Of a DNA stretch of 64,000 bases, positions 26,287-34,733 are shown piece by piece. Each line of letters starts with the position of its first letter. Within the stretch, counting starts at the first letter, position 1. The translations under genes and the position numbers were made by a program. Below the pieces are notes generated by a model. That model saw nothing but the letters and a program-made list of their open reading frames with translations, searched no databases and was not told the DNA's origin. Source of the DNA: Acidobacteriota bacterium (GTDB lineage: Bacteria; Acidobacteriota; Blastocatellia; RBC074); the NCBI GenBank assembly GCA_016196035.1, contig JACPYM010000039.1, forward strand, positions 1-64,000, in the 5' to 3' direction.

Positions 26287-26926
26287 ATTTGACTCCCGCC
26301 AGGTCGAACCTGAAGTGTAATTCGTCCTCAAGTTTGAGCGTGCCGCCCGCCACCGATACCGGTTTGAATTTGTAATCACTTTGTCTGAGCTTGAATTCAC
26401 CCTGGGCGCGCAGCCGGCCTTCATCCATGGTGACTTGCGCGTTGATCCAGGGAGCGGTGGACGTAATGCCATGCATGGTCAGATCACCGACGATGCGCGC
26501 TTTGTAACGACCCGGCAGCGTGCGCATGATCCAAATATCAGTGCTCTGGAAAATGATGTCAGGATAACGGGACGCTTCGAGCAAGTCATTGAGCATAATG
26601 CGCTCGATATCGCGCAAGGTTTTCTCATCTGACGGGCGGGGGACGGTGTTCGATCTCGTTTTGATCACCAGTTCGAGCACGCTCAGCCAACGCGCTTTGA
26701 TGGTCATCCGCAACGACGCCTGATCGAGGGCGCCAGGCGCAAATTGCACTTCGCCCACGAAATTTTCGATGCCGATAATCGGATTATGCCCAAACCCGGC
26801 CAGCAGTCCGGTGGCGAAGGCTTGCACGGTAAACATGCTTTGGCTGGGATCCAGCCGGTATTGAATAACAGAAGTTTCTTGCTCAATCATCATAACGCTA
26901 TGCGCTGGGTAAAACGTTTGGAGCAT
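26282..26926 (-). CDS. YceI-like lipid-binding protein, paralogue 2
   Basis: A protein of about 214 residues. The YceI pattern is clear: SMFTVQAFATGLLAGFGHNP, GEVQFAPGALDQASLRMTI, RYPDIIFQSTDIWIM, RIVGDLTMHGI and DELHFRFDLAG. ATG at 26926 has AGGTG nine bases upstream and is preferred over a TTG at 26959 and an ATG at 26892. It is similar along its whole length to paralogue 1 but has a longer middle insert (KTRSNTVPRPSDEKT). No signal peptide. Context within a hydrogenase operon suggests quinone or lipid handling, which is inference. Confidence 0.8.
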   Translation of the reverse strand: MLQTFYPAHSVMMIEQETSVIQYRLDPSQSMFTVQAFATGLLAGFGHNPIIGIENFVGEVQFAPGALDQASLRMTIKARWLSVLELVIKTRSNTVPRPSDEKTLRDIERIMLNDLLEASRYPDIIFQSTDIWIMRTLPGRYKARIVGDLTMHGITSTAPWINAQVTMDEGRLRAQGEFKLRQSDYKFKPVSVAGGTLKLEDELHFRFDLAGVKF

Positions 26927-27052
26927 AGACGAGACACCTAAGATTTTCCGGATGGACAAGGCTCATCTCTGCACCGCCGCCGACATCCCTGAAAACCCAG
27001 CCCCGCCTGTCTATACCTGGAATTCTTGCCTTAGCGGTTACATGGATCGTGA

Positions 27053-27292
27053 TTACATAGATCGCAACCGCATATACCGCTCGATGTCTGGCCCCACGCC
27101 GGTCAAGTCAGATAGCAAATTGCCTTGCTGCAAATCGGGCAGCAGGGCCGACACGGTACTGGTCAAGGTGTTGCGCACCGACGAATTGGTCAGCACCAGT
27201 CCCGCGCCCAGCACCATCAGCGCGACGCCTCCCATCAGGTAAATCACGTCTTTGTTGTCTGCTGAACCGTTGTTATTCCCGTTGTGTTCCAT
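27053..27292 (-). CDS. 79-residue membrane protein, DUF6893-like
   Basis: A hydrophilic Asn-rich N-terminus (MEHNGNNNGSADNKDV), one membrane helix (YLMGGVALMVLGAGLVLT), a linker and the tail GPDIERYMRLRSM. The tail matches that of the 54-residue protein at 25028-25192, which makes a paralogous pair. AAGGAG lies before the ATG. It is the gene following the maturation protease (16-base gap). A membrane anchor for a soluble hydrogenase is one possibility. Confidence 0.7.
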   Translation of the reverse strand: MEHNGNNNGSADNKDVIYLMGGVALMVLGAGLVLTNSSVRNTLTSTVSALLPDLQQGNLLSDLTGVGPDIERYMRLRSM

Positions 27293-27308
27293 TGCTGCTC
27301 TCCTTTTC

Positions 27309-27863
27309 TCAAACAGTAGTTAAGGCCGCGGCAGTAGTTAAGGCCGCAACGCTCTCGCGCTGCTCATTGAGAAGCCGATTGACAAGTGTTTCGATCAGCG
27401 GCACGGCCTCGCGCACCGCCGCCGCGACCGGCGCGCTCAACCCCAGCAAACCCTCTTCCGGCCCCAGCGTTTCGGGTTCGCAACCGACCAGCAGGATTTG
27501 GTTGAACTGCGCGCCCAGGGCGCGGGCCATTTGCAACACCTTCAGCGGGTTCATGCCGTGCGGGTCAACCAGCAACGCAGGCCCCGCCGTTTGCGCCGCC
27601 GTTTCAAGTTCCGCGAGGTCAGGCTCGATCACGTAAAGCGTGCCCGGCCGACCGCCGCGCTGGGTGGCGTCCACAAAGATGGTCGTGTCGTAACCCTCTA
27701 GCAGCGCATAGGCCAAATCGAATCCGCGAATGCCGAAATCCTCCATGCGCACTTCCGCAGGCCAGGTGCGCGCGGCCAAGCGTTTCGCCACTTCGACACC
27801 GAAACCGTCGTCGCCGAGAAAGATATTGCCAATGCAGGCAATCAAAATGCACGGACGTGTCAT
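27309..27863 (-). CDS. [NiFe]-hydrogenase maturation endopeptidase
   Basis: A 184-residue HyaD/HycI-type protease. It removes the C-terminal tail of the large subunit after nickel insertion. The motif IACIGNIFLGDDGFGVEV gives the nickel-sensing acidic residue at Asp19 (Glu in several relatives). GFDLAYALLEGYD and LLVDPHGMNP are also family-like. It overlaps the upstream 112-residue gene by four bases and probably serves HhyL, which carries a 21-residue tail. Confidence 0.93.
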   Translation of the reverse strand: MTRPCILIACIGNIFLGDDGFGVEVAKRLAARTWPAEVRMEDFGIRGFDLAYALLEGYDTTIFVDATQRGGRPGTLYVIEPDLAELETAAQTAGPALLVDPHGMNPLKVLQMARALGAQFNQILLVGCEPETLGPEEGLLGLSAPVAAAVREAVPLIETLVNRLLNEQRESVAALTTAAALTTV

Positions 27864-28198
27864 GCGGGGCTGCCTTCTCCGCGGCCCGCCAGTTCTTTGG
27901 GCGACAACGGCTCGACCTCTTCGGGGACAAAGAAGAAGCGATGTCCGGGCTGTCTGAGCAAGCCCAAGTCTTTGCCCGGATCGTCGTCGAGCACGACCGC
28001 CAGATGGATGGTGTTCTCGTAATCCTGCTCGATGTTTTCAATCGTCGCCGTCTTCCCGGCCAGCGCCAGATCGAAGATGTCGCCACCCGCGCGCGGGCGC
28101 AGCAAAACGCGGTCGCCCTTTTTAAGCTCGATGCCACGCACGCTGACGCCGTCGAGCGGCGTTTTGTCTTCGAGCAGATGCCATTCCCATTCATTCAT
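27860..28198 (-). CDS. conserved hydrogenase-cluster protein of 112 residues
   Basis: A small acidic-basic mixed protein that opens MNEWEWHLLEDKTPLDGV and continues GDRVLLRPRAGGDIFDLALA, GKTATIENIEQDYEN, HLAVVLDDDPGKDLG and ends with FFFVPEEVEPLS. The beta-rich pattern with a KGDRV strand resembles an SH3/Hpr-like barrel. I have no named family. Start ATG at 28198 follows GAGG; it ends with an ATGA overlap to the maturation protease, so the two are made together and likely act in the same step. Confidence 0.75.
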   Translation of the reverse strand: MNEWEWHLLEDKTPLDGVSVRGIELKKGDRVLLRPRAGGDIFDLALAGKTATIENIEQDYENTIHLAVVLDDDPGKDLGLLRQPGHRFFFVPEEVEPLSPKELAGRGEGSPA

Positions 28199-28211
28199 CA
28201 GCTTCAACCTC

Positions 28212-28339
28212 GGACTTGCGCAAAACGCGAGCGTGGTTGCCACAGAGGCACGGAGTCACAGAGCTTTTTATAGTTTTGTTGGCGTTCTCGGTCTTCCTCC
28301 GTGTCTCTGTGCCTCTGTGGCAAAGCTTTGCGTAAGTCC
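28212..28339. repeat. palindrome of the CACAGAGGCACGGAG family, copy A
   Basis: Outer arms GGACTTGCGCAAA and TTTGCGTAAGTCC, and inner arms GCCACAGAGGCACGGAG and the near-complement CTCCGTGTCTCTGTGCCTCT, around an AT-rich loop. A second copy of the inner arms lies at 41550-41636. It breaks the operon between the 112- and 335-residue genes. Confidence 0.8.
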
Positions 28340-28345
28340 TAAACC

Positions 28346-29353
28346 TTAAAGAGCGTCCAGCGCGCGCGGACTGCGCAAGACCCCGTGCATTTTCAGCAAT
28401 TGTTCGGGCGGTAGCGTTTCAGCGTATTCCAGCATTTGGCGGGCGCGTTCGTCGGCGCCGCGTATCTCGCGCTTTTCTTCCTCCGTCAGAGTCAGAATTC
28501 GTAACAGCAAAATCTCGTCAATCTCCGTTCCGTCAAAAAGATCGCCCGCGCTTTCGGGCGCAATCTGCGGATAGTCGTAAAGAATGATCGGCGACGCGAG
28601 CATCAGATTGCGTCCTCCCTCCTCTCCTGCCGGCACAGGTCCTGCCGGCACAGGTCCTGCCAGCACCGGCCATGCGCCAATGTTTTGGCAAGCGGCGGCG
28701 GCTTCCCGCAACTCTTCGGGCGGATCGAGCAGCGAGACAAACTCGCTGCCAGCCACCGCCAGAATCGTGTGGGTCGAAACAAACGATCCCAGCAAAGCTT
28801 CTTCGCGGGTTGTTATTGCGTCGTTTTCAAACGACGTCTGATTCGAAATCTTTACCGTGAGCTTGAATAGGCGGCCTGGCGCACGCGGCGAGCCGCAATC
28901 CACAGCCTGCATTTCCAACGCGCCGGCCAGCGCGGCCTGGCGGTAAACGACCTCGCCAACTGCCGCGCGTTCGCCTGCCTCCTCCGGCAGCGCTGAAAAG
29001 GAAAACGGCACACGTTGCGGCGCATTGAGCAACTGGCTCAGTGGCAAACCCGGCGCGTTCACCTCGCGCTCGACGGCTTCCTGCCAACTCGTCCCCGTTG
29101 CCGTGCGTTCGCGCAGATGCAGAAACCGCACTTTCACATCAAGGGTGGCGCTGGGACTGCCCAACACCAGACATTCCGTTTGCATCTGCCAGCGTTCCGT
29201 CCCCGGCGCTTGCGCGGCGCTGTATGACGGCGGCACAAGGACGCCAAAGTTGAAACGCCGCTGGTTTTTCACGGCGGACGGGCGATAGGGATAGAGCAGA
29301 TAGCCCTCATAAAGCACCGCGTTGGCGATCTTTTCGACCGGCTCCAAATTCAT
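28346..29353 (-). CDS. conserved hydrogenase-cluster protein of 335 residues
   Basis: Opens MNLEPVEKIANAVLYEGYLL, then YPYRPSAVKNQRRFNFGVLV. The C-terminal part contains NLMLASPIILYDYPQIAPES and an acidic helix around EIDEILLLRILTLTEEEK. I recall proteins of this shape next to DUF6084 and DUF5947 in group 1h clusters but cannot name the domain. The start overlaps the DUF6084 stop by four bases, so it belongs to the same operon. A role in assembly or electron transfer of the hydrogenase is inferred from context only. A short tandem repeat near 28630-28665 (CCTGCCGGCACAGGT) encodes the Pro-Ala-Gly stretch in its middle. Confidence 0.8.
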   Translation of the reverse strand: MNLEPVEKIANAVLYEGYLLYPYRPSAVKNQRRFNFGVLVPPSYSAAQAPGTERWQMQTECLVLGSPSATLDVKVRFLHLRERTATGTSWQEAVEREVNAPGLPLSQLLNAPQRVPFSFSALPEEAGERAAVGEVVYRQAALAGALEMQAVDCGSPRAPGRLFKLTVKISNQTSFENDAITTREEALLGSFVSTHTILAVAGSEFVSLLDPPEELREAAAACQNIGAWPVLAGPVPAGPVPAGEEGGRNLMLASPIILYDYPQIAPESAGDLFDGTEIDEILLLRILTLTEEEKREIRGADERARQMLEYAETLPPEQLLKMHGVLRSPRALDAL

Positions 29354-30006
29354 CGTTCTTTGCCCTCGCCGCTTGGCTCAACCAACAACAGGCGTTCAAT
29401 CGCTTGTTCCCACGTCGGAATGGCGTGCCGCATTTTGAATTGATGCAGCCGGTCAAACACGTCGCGCCGCAACCGCAACCAAGCGCTGTTGGGATAGTAA
29501 AGCTCCATCATGTCCCGCCAGACTTTGACGGGCAGCCGATAGCGCGTCTCTTTGCTCCACGAAATCTGCGTGACCTGCAACGCGCCGTCGGGTGCGGCAT
29601 AAAAGATCGTCCCGCTGAATTGCAAGACCAGCGGAATCTCGCCTGTTTCCAGCCCCGCGAAATACTTCGTCGCCGCCACGTTGAAATCGAAACTGCAAGG
29701 CACCGGCAAATCCACCACGACGCTACCAGTGAAAGACGGCACTGAGATGTTCGCGTGCGTCCACAGCAGCGTGCGCAGCGTCTGGCTCCAACGCGACGGC
29801 TCACCAAACAGATCAAGCAGTTGCGCCTGCTCAGTCACGCTGTAACGGCGGCGCGTCGGTTCGAGCTGAATCTGGCAACGCAACGCGACCGTGTGGATCG
29901 GCTCTTCCACGTCAGCGTTGGCAACGCCGAGCCGGAAATTCAATAAGGGCGCGACCGCATAAGCGACGGCTTCGGCCTCATACACCTGAAAATTCAAATC
30001 AGGCAC
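29350..30006 (-). CDS. DUF6084 family hydrogenase-cluster protein
   Basis: A 218-residue protein that starts at GTG 30006 (AGAGG seven bases upstream), giving MPDLNFQVYEAEAVAYAVAP. Diagnostic stretches: VALRCQIQLEPTRRRYS, LFGEPSRWSQTLRTLLW, VDLPVPCSFDFNVAATKYF, LVLQFSGTIFYAAPDGALQV and LRLRRDVFDRL. These match my memory of DUF6084, which travels with actinobacterial-type hydrogenases. Function unknown; no membrane segment or metal motif. It overlaps the DUF5947 gene by eight bases. Confidence 0.85.
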   Translation of the reverse strand: MPDLNFQVYEAEAVAYAVAPLLNFRLGVANADVEEPIHTVALRCQIQLEPTRRRYSVTEQAQLLDLFGEPSRWSQTLRTLLWTHANISVPSFTGSVVVDLPVPCSFDFNVAATKYFAGLETGEIPLVLQFSGTIFYAAPDGALQVTQISWSKETRYRLPVKVWRDMMELYYPNSAWLRLRRDVFDRLHQFKMRHAIPTWEQAIERLLLVEPSGEGKER

Positions 30007-30646
30007 GGGCGGCCTCTTTGACGACGATGGCGCGCGCCCGCAAGCCGGCAAAGAATTGCTCGATCTCGGCCCAGACCTCCGCGCCGCCCGACAAACCGCG
30101 CCAACGCGCGCGCAGCAGGCCCGTCAGCCGGTAACACTCATCAATCGGGACCAGCAGATATTCCGCCTTGCCGGTGGTGTTGGCGCGGCCCAGACGATTC
30201 ACGAGCAGCGCCTCGACATCCGGCGTCAATCCGCGCAACACCGGGTTTTGCCTCACAATTTCTTCCCAGGCTTCCAACGCGAGCAGCGATTCCGTCGCGC
30301 CCGCCGGACTCGGATAAAGCGCGACGACCCGGCCCGCCGTACTGCTGTGAAAAAAGAAGGCCATGTTGATCGGGATCAACAGACTCTCCCATTGCGCCTC
30401 GCTCAACTGAAAGTCAGGCAGCGCGCGAATGCGCTGCGGCACGCGCCGGTACTTCCCCGCTGGCCCGCTAAACAGCAGCGCGCACGCTCCACAGGCGCAG
30501 AGCAGTTTGCGGCTCGCCGGTTCGATCAGGTGTTGATGATCAACCGCGAGTTCCGCGCCGCACAGTTCGCAACGCTCGACCGGGGCGCGTGCCGGAATGA
30601 AGCGGCGCAGCGTAGCGAAGGCTTTGTTTTGCTCTGGCATTGGCAT
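29999..30646 (-). CDS. DUF5947 family hydrogenase-cluster protein
   Basis: A 215-residue protein. The ATG at 30646 is chosen because residues upstream are random; it opens MPMPEQNKAFATLRRFIP. The N-terminal Cys pairs RCELCGAEL (26, 29) and LLCACGACALLF (50-55) look like a zinc or Fe-S knuckle. IPINMAFFFHSSTAGRVVA, YPSPAGATESLL and PDVEALLVNRLG match DUF5947. Family function is unknown to me; the Cys set suggests a redox or assembly role. Confidence 0.85.
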   Translation of the reverse strand: MPMPEQNKAFATLRRFIPARAPVERCELCGAELAVDHQHLIEPASRKLLCACGACALLFSGPAGKYRRVPQRIRALPDFQLSEAQWESLLIPINMAFFFHSSTAGRVVALYPSPAGATESLLALEAWEEIVRQNPVLRGLTPDVEALLVNRLGRANTTGKAEYLLVPIDECYRLTGLLRARWRGLSGGAEVWAEIEQFFAGLRARAIVVKEAARA

Positions 30647-30658
30647 CGCATTCGACAC

Positions 30659-30747
30659 GCTGCGGTCAAGGGAACGTAAGCACCCTGAACTCGTACACGA
30701 GGCGCATTCAGGGAGGCCCAGAGAGCTTACGCTCCCCTGACCGCAGC
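30659..30747. repeat. palindrome between NifU-like gene and DUF5947
   Basis: Arms of 23 bases (30659-30681 and 30725-30747) with two mismatches: GCTGCGGTCA-GGGA-CGTAAGC against its complement. A smaller inner pair CCCTGAA/TTCAGGG lies at 30683 and 30708. It sits two bases from the NifU-like stop codon and may attenuate transcription. Confidence 0.75.
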
Positions 30748-30749
30748 AT

Positions 30750-31640
30750 TTAATGGGACAAAGACGGCAAAGCGATCTTCGCCTGCCCCTGTTCGACCAA
30801 CAGCGGGAACGGTTCGAGGTGCAGGCCATGCCTGTCCAAACCACGCCCCGCGCGCAGCACGTCATAACGTTGCCCACAAGCAGAACAACTCAGCGCCGTG
30901 GCCGTCAGCGTCGCCGCCGTCAGCACTTGCCCGCAGGCGGGGCAGGTGTCGCCATAGGCATAAAACGCTTCGCCGACGTGACAAAAAAGCACGGAGCGCC
31001 CGGCCACTTCCATGCTTTTGACCGCGCCGCTGGCCAACGTCGTCACCCCGCTCACCTCTTCCCAACCGTGCGAATGATTGACCCCGTTGGCCGCGCCGTT
31101 CTGGCCCGGCGCGCGCTCTAATTGGACGAGGCTGGAGCGCGGCGTGTCCCCTACAACGCCTTCGACCTCCAACCCCGTCACGTCGGGAGCGGCTTCATAA
31201 ATCGCTTCCTCAATCGCCAGCTTCAGCGTCAGCGCTGACGAAGCGCAGCCATTGCAACTGCCTTGAAGCCGCAACCTAACGACCGCATCCGCAATACCTA
31301 TCAATTCGACATTGCCGCCGTGCGAGCGCAAATATGGCCGCACTTTGTCCAACGCCTGCAAGACGCGCGTTTCGAGGTCGAGCGGGTGCAGGCCGTACAG
31401 CAATAGCAAACTCGCCGCCAGCTCGTCGTCCGCCAAGCGATCAATGATCTCGCCACCGCCGGCCTCAAAGACAATCTCCAGCATCCGTTCGATGCCCGCG
31501 CCGTGCAGCTCCATCAACGCCTGCATCAATTCGACGGCGCTGGCCCGCACACGCGGGTCGGCAGCCGACTCGATTGTCTGCACCAATTGTTCGATCTTTT
31601 GTAGGCGTTGTTGAAAGTCTTTCCGGTCGAATTGAGCCAC
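30750..31640 (-). CDS. NifU-domain protein fused to a Rieske-like C-terminal domain
   Basis: A 296-residue fusion. GTG at 31640 has AGGAG seven bases upstream. The NFU domain occupies about 90-165 and ends in the Fe-S carrier motif GSCNGCASS (Cys129, Cys132). Residues about 205-285 look like a Rieske ferredoxin fold (LFCHVGEAFYAYGDTCPACG, then LSCSACGQRYDVLRAG). The usual Cys-X-His pairs are replaced by CPAC (233, 236) and CSAC (252, 255), so the site may bind a cluster with four Cys or a zinc ion. It lies 52 bases after hhyL. A role as electron acceptor or cluster donor to HhySL is likely. Confidence 0.87.
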   Translation of the reverse strand: MAQFDRKDFQQRLQKIEQLVQTIESAADPRVRASAVELMQALMELHGAGIERMLEIVFEAGGGEIIDRLADDELAASLLLLYGLHPLDLETRVLQALDKVRPYLRSHGGNVELIGIADAVVRLRLQGSCNGCASSALTLKLAIEEAIYEAAPDVTGLEVEGVVGDTPRSSLVQLERAPGQNGAANGVNHSHGWEEVSGVTTLASGAVKSMEVAGRSVLFCHVGEAFYAYGDTCPACGQVLTAATLTATALSCSACGQRYDVLRAGRGLDRHGLHLEPFPLLVEQGQAKIALPSLSH

Positions 31641-31692
31641 GCTGATCTCCTGAGAGGTAAGGCAGACCTGCCATCCGCCTTATCTCTCATGA

Positions 31693-33474
31693 CTACCCAT
31701 GCACGCCGAACATCGGCGAATGGCGCGTTTCGAGCACCTTGCCGTTACCCAGATACATGTGCACGCCACAGGGCAAACACGGATCGAAGCTGCGCACGGC
31801 GCGCATGATGTCAATGCCTTTGAATTTGTCCGGGCCGTTTTCCTCAAAGATGGGCGTGTTTTGCACCGCGTCTTCATACGGCCCCGGCGTGCCGTAAATG
31901 TCGCGCGGGTTCGCGTTCCAGGGCGTGGGCGGGTAGGGATGATAGTTGGCGATCTTGCCGTCGCGGATGACGACGTGATGCGACAGCACGCCGCGCACCG
32001 CTTCGTGGAAACCGCAGCCGATGGCTTCTTCGGGCACTTTGAAATCCGTCCAGGTCTTGGTGTGGCCCGCGTGCAGTTCGGACATCGCCTGTTCGCAGAA
32101 ATAAAGCGCGCAGGCCGCGGCGTATGCCTGGAAGTAAGTCCGCGCACGGTCACGTTCGATGGCGTTCGACCATTTCGGCACTTTCCACTCGAATTCGACT
32201 TCGGGCATGGACATGGTTTTGGGCAAATAAATCTTGACGCTGTGGCCGGTGGCTTTGACATAACCGATGTCCACCAGCCCCGCGAGCGCCGTCGCCCACA
32301 ACCGTGCAATCGCGCCGCCGCCGGTATCCAGCGCCAGATGATCGCCCGTGCGTTTGTCCAGCCAGCGCGGCGACATCACCCAGGTGTAGTTGCCATCAAA
32401 ATCGCGTTTTTGCGGTTTCGGCACCGTCGTCTGATTCCACGGATGTTTCTGATCCACCGGATTGCCCAGCGGGTCTTTCTTGACGAACGTTTCAGAGTTG
32501 TCCCAATCGTCATAGTAAGAACTGCCGAGCAGAATGCGGATGTTGAGATTGATGTCCACCAGATCGGTCGTGACCAGTTTGTCGTCCACCACCACGCCCG
32601 GCGTGACATACATCGCGCGGCCCCAGTCGCTCATGTTCTGGTAGGTGTAATCGCAAATGTCGGGGTTGTTGAACGAACCCCAGCAACCCAGCAGCACGCG
32701 CCGCTGGCCGACCTTTTCGTAACCGGGCAGGGCCTGGTAAAAGAAATCGAAGAGGTCATCGTGCAGCGGCACAACCTTCTTCATGAATTCGACATAGCGC
32801 ATCAGCCGCACCAGATAGTCGGTGAAAAGCTGCACGGTGGGCACGGTGCCGACGCCGCCCGGATAGAGCGTCGAAGGGTGTACGTGTTTGCCTTCCATCA
32901 GACAAAACATCTCGCGCGTGTAGCGGCTCGTTTGCAACGCCTCGCGATAAAATTCGCCGGTGAAGGGATTGAGCGCCGTCATGATGTCGGAGATTTTGCG
33001 GTAACCGTGGATGGCGGCGTGCGGCGCGTCGGTCTTCTTGGCCTTCTCCCAGACGCTCGGATTGGTTTCCTTGACCATCTGTTCGCAGAAATCCACACCG
33101 ACCAGATTATCCTGAAAGATATTGTGGTCGAACATGTACTCCGCCGCTTCGCCCAGATTGACGATCCATTCGGCCATCGCGGGCGGGTGTATGCCGAAAG
33201 CCATGTTCTGGGCGTAGGTCGCGCAGGTCGCGTGATTGTCGCCACAGATGCCGCAGATGCGCGAAGTGATGAAATGGGCGTCGCGCGGGTCTTTGCCTTT
33301 CATGAAGATGCTGTAGCCGCGAAAGATCGAAGAGGTGCTGTGGCACTCGGCGACTTCGCGGTTCTCGAAATCAATCTTGGTGTAAATGCCCAAGCTCCCG
33401 ACGATGCGTGTGATCGGGTCCCAGTTCATCTCGACCAGCTTGCGATCCGTGGTGCTTTTCGTTGCGGTAGCCAT
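31693..33474 (-). CDS. hhyL: group 1h [NiFe]-hydrogenase large subunit
   Basis: The 593-residue catalytic subunit oxidises H2 at a NiFe(CN)2CO site. ATG at 33474 has AAGGAG nine bases upstream. The L1 motif is RICGICGDNHATCA with Cys74 and Cys77, the L2 motif is DPCLPCGVH with Cys566, Cys569 and His572. The protease should cut after His572, removing a 21-residue tail (MYLGNGKVLETRHSPMFGV...). RICGICGDNHATC and the overall length are those of the actinobacterial-type, group 1h (HhyL) enzymes known to scavenge atmospheric H2. It has no partner for the second small subunit. It follows hhyS by 31 bases. Confidence 0.95.
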   Translation of the reverse strand: MATATKSTTDRKLVEMNWDPITRIVGSLGIYTKIDFENREVAECHSTSSIFRGYSIFMKGKDPRDAHFITSRICGICGDNHATCATYAQNMAFGIHPPAMAEWIVNLGEAAEYMFDHNIFQDNLVGVDFCEQMVKETNPSVWEKAKKTDAPHAAIHGYRKISDIMTALNPFTGEFYREALQTSRYTREMFCLMEGKHVHPSTLYPGGVGTVPTVQLFTDYLVRLMRYVEFMKKVVPLHDDLFDFFYQALPGYEKVGQRRVLLGCWGSFNNPDICDYTYQNMSDWGRAMYVTPGVVVDDKLVTTDLVDINLNIRILLGSSYYDDWDNSETFVKKDPLGNPVDQKHPWNQTTVPKPQKRDFDGNYTWVMSPRWLDKRTGDHLALDTGGGAIARLWATALAGLVDIGYVKATGHSVKIYLPKTMSMPEVEFEWKVPKWSNAIERDRARTYFQAYAAACALYFCEQAMSELHAGHTKTWTDFKVPEEAIGCGFHEAVRGVLSHHVVIRDGKIANYHPYPPTPWNANPRDIYGTPGPYEDAVQNTPIFEENGPDKFKGIDIMRAVRSFDPCLPCGVHMYLGNGKVLETRHSPMFGVHG

Positions 33475-33505
33475 CGCTGTTGCTCCTTTTCTGATCAACT
33501 TCTGA

Positions 33506-34570
33506 TCAATAAGACCTGGGCCGATAACCGGTGGTCAGTTCTGTGCGCGCGTGCCGCCACTTCGGTTCTTTGTTGAGGGTGGCATTGGTTAGATTGCGCA
33601 ATGAACTGATTGCTTTGCCGTAAAGGCCGACGGCGGATGATGAAAGTTTGCCGCCCGGCGGTTCGTCCATAAACGGCATGAATTTGTCGGGGAAACCGGG
33701 CATCGTGCAGCCGATGCAAATGCCGCCGACGTTCGGACAGCCGCCGACGCCACCGACCCAACCACGCTTGGGCACGTTGCAATTGACCACCGGCCCCCAG
33801 CAGCCCAGCTTGACGATGCATTTGGGCGAGCCGTATTCGCTGGCGAAATCGCCCTGCTCGTAATAGCCCGCGCGGTCGCAGCCCTCGTGCACCGTGCTGC
33901 CGAACAGCCACAGCGGACGCCCGACCTCATCCAGCGGAATCATCGGCGCGAGTCCCGAGGCCTGATAGAGCAGGTAAAGCACCGTCTCCATGAAATTGTC
34001 GGGATGCACCGGACAGCCGGGCACATTGACGATGGGAATGCCCGCGAACGATTTCCACTCCCAGCCCAGATAATCGGCCAGCCCCATCGCGCCGGTCGGA
34101 TTGCCTTCCATCGCGTGGATGCCGCCGTAGGTGGCGCAGGTTCCGATGGCCACAACGGCCAGCGCTTTAGGCGAGAGCCGGTCAATCCATTCGTTGGTGG
34201 TGATGGGCTGGCCGGTCTTGGCATCGGTACCGAGCGCGGCCCAATAACCTTCAGCCTTGATCTTCTCGTTGGGAATCGAGCCTTCGACGACCAGCACAAA
34301 GGGGTTGAGTTCGCCACGCTCAGCCTTGTACCAGTAGTCCATGAATTCGTCGCCGTTTTCATAGGCCAGCACCGGGTTGTGCAAATGAACTTTGGGTAAC
34401 CCCGGGATTGCGCCTAACAGGACGTCTTCGACGCTGGGCTGTGTGGCAGAGGTAATGGCGACGGAATCGCCGTCACACCCCAGCCCGGCGGTGATCCAGA
34501 CGATATGCACATCGCTGACCGCAGGCGCACGCTGTGTCACCCGGCCATACGGAACCGTTTCTGTAGCCAT
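33506..34570 (-). CDS. hhyS: group 1h [NiFe]-hydrogenase small subunit
   Basis: A 354-residue iron-sulfur subunit passing electrons from HhyL. ATG at 34570 has AAAGGAGG upstream. Fe-S motifs: WITAGLGCDGDSVA (Cys32, then Asp33 and Asp35 where standard enzymes have CTGC), AIGTCATYGG, VPGCPVHPDN, HEGCDRAGYYE for the distal His/Cys site, KLGCWGPVVNC and GGICIGCTMPGFPDKF. Group 1h enzymes are known to bind the proximal cluster with three Cys and one Asp, which fits. There is no Tat signal, so the enzyme is cytoplasmic or held on the inner face of the membrane. Confidence 0.95.
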   Translation of the reverse strand: MATETVPYGRVTQRAPAVSDVHIVWITAGLGCDGDSVAITSATQPSVEDVLLGAIPGLPKVHLHNPVLAYENGDEFMDYWYKAERGELNPFVLVVEGSIPNEKIKAEGYWAALGTDAKTGQPITTNEWIDRLSPKALAVVAIGTCATYGGIHAMEGNPTGAMGLADYLGWEWKSFAGIPIVNVPGCPVHPDNFMETVLYLLYQASGLAPMIPLDEVGRPLWLFGSTVHEGCDRAGYYEQGDFASEYGSPKCIVKLGCWGPVVNCNVPKRGWVGGVGGCPNVGGICIGCTMPGFPDKFMPFMDEPPGGKLSSSAVGLYGKAISSLRNLTNATLNKEPKWRHARTELTTGYRPRSY

Positions 34571-34733
34571 GCTTGTACCTCCTTTCCGCCTTTTGCCCGG
34601 CGGATGGTTGGATGATGATGGAATCGTGGTGGGACTGCCGCTTGTGCAGCCTGCCTCATGAACTTGCAATATTGAGACCGTTGTTTACCTGGGCATTTTG
34701 CGGCGCGGGCGGCTGGCTGTCTATTCGCAAACC

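Noticed and set aside
31699-33576. Long open frame (625 codons) on the plus strand opposite the hydrogenase large subunit
   Set aside because: It is the mirror of a confidently assigned gene in GC-rich DNA with strong third-position bias; composition is His/Arg/Val-rich and has no domain or ribosome site.
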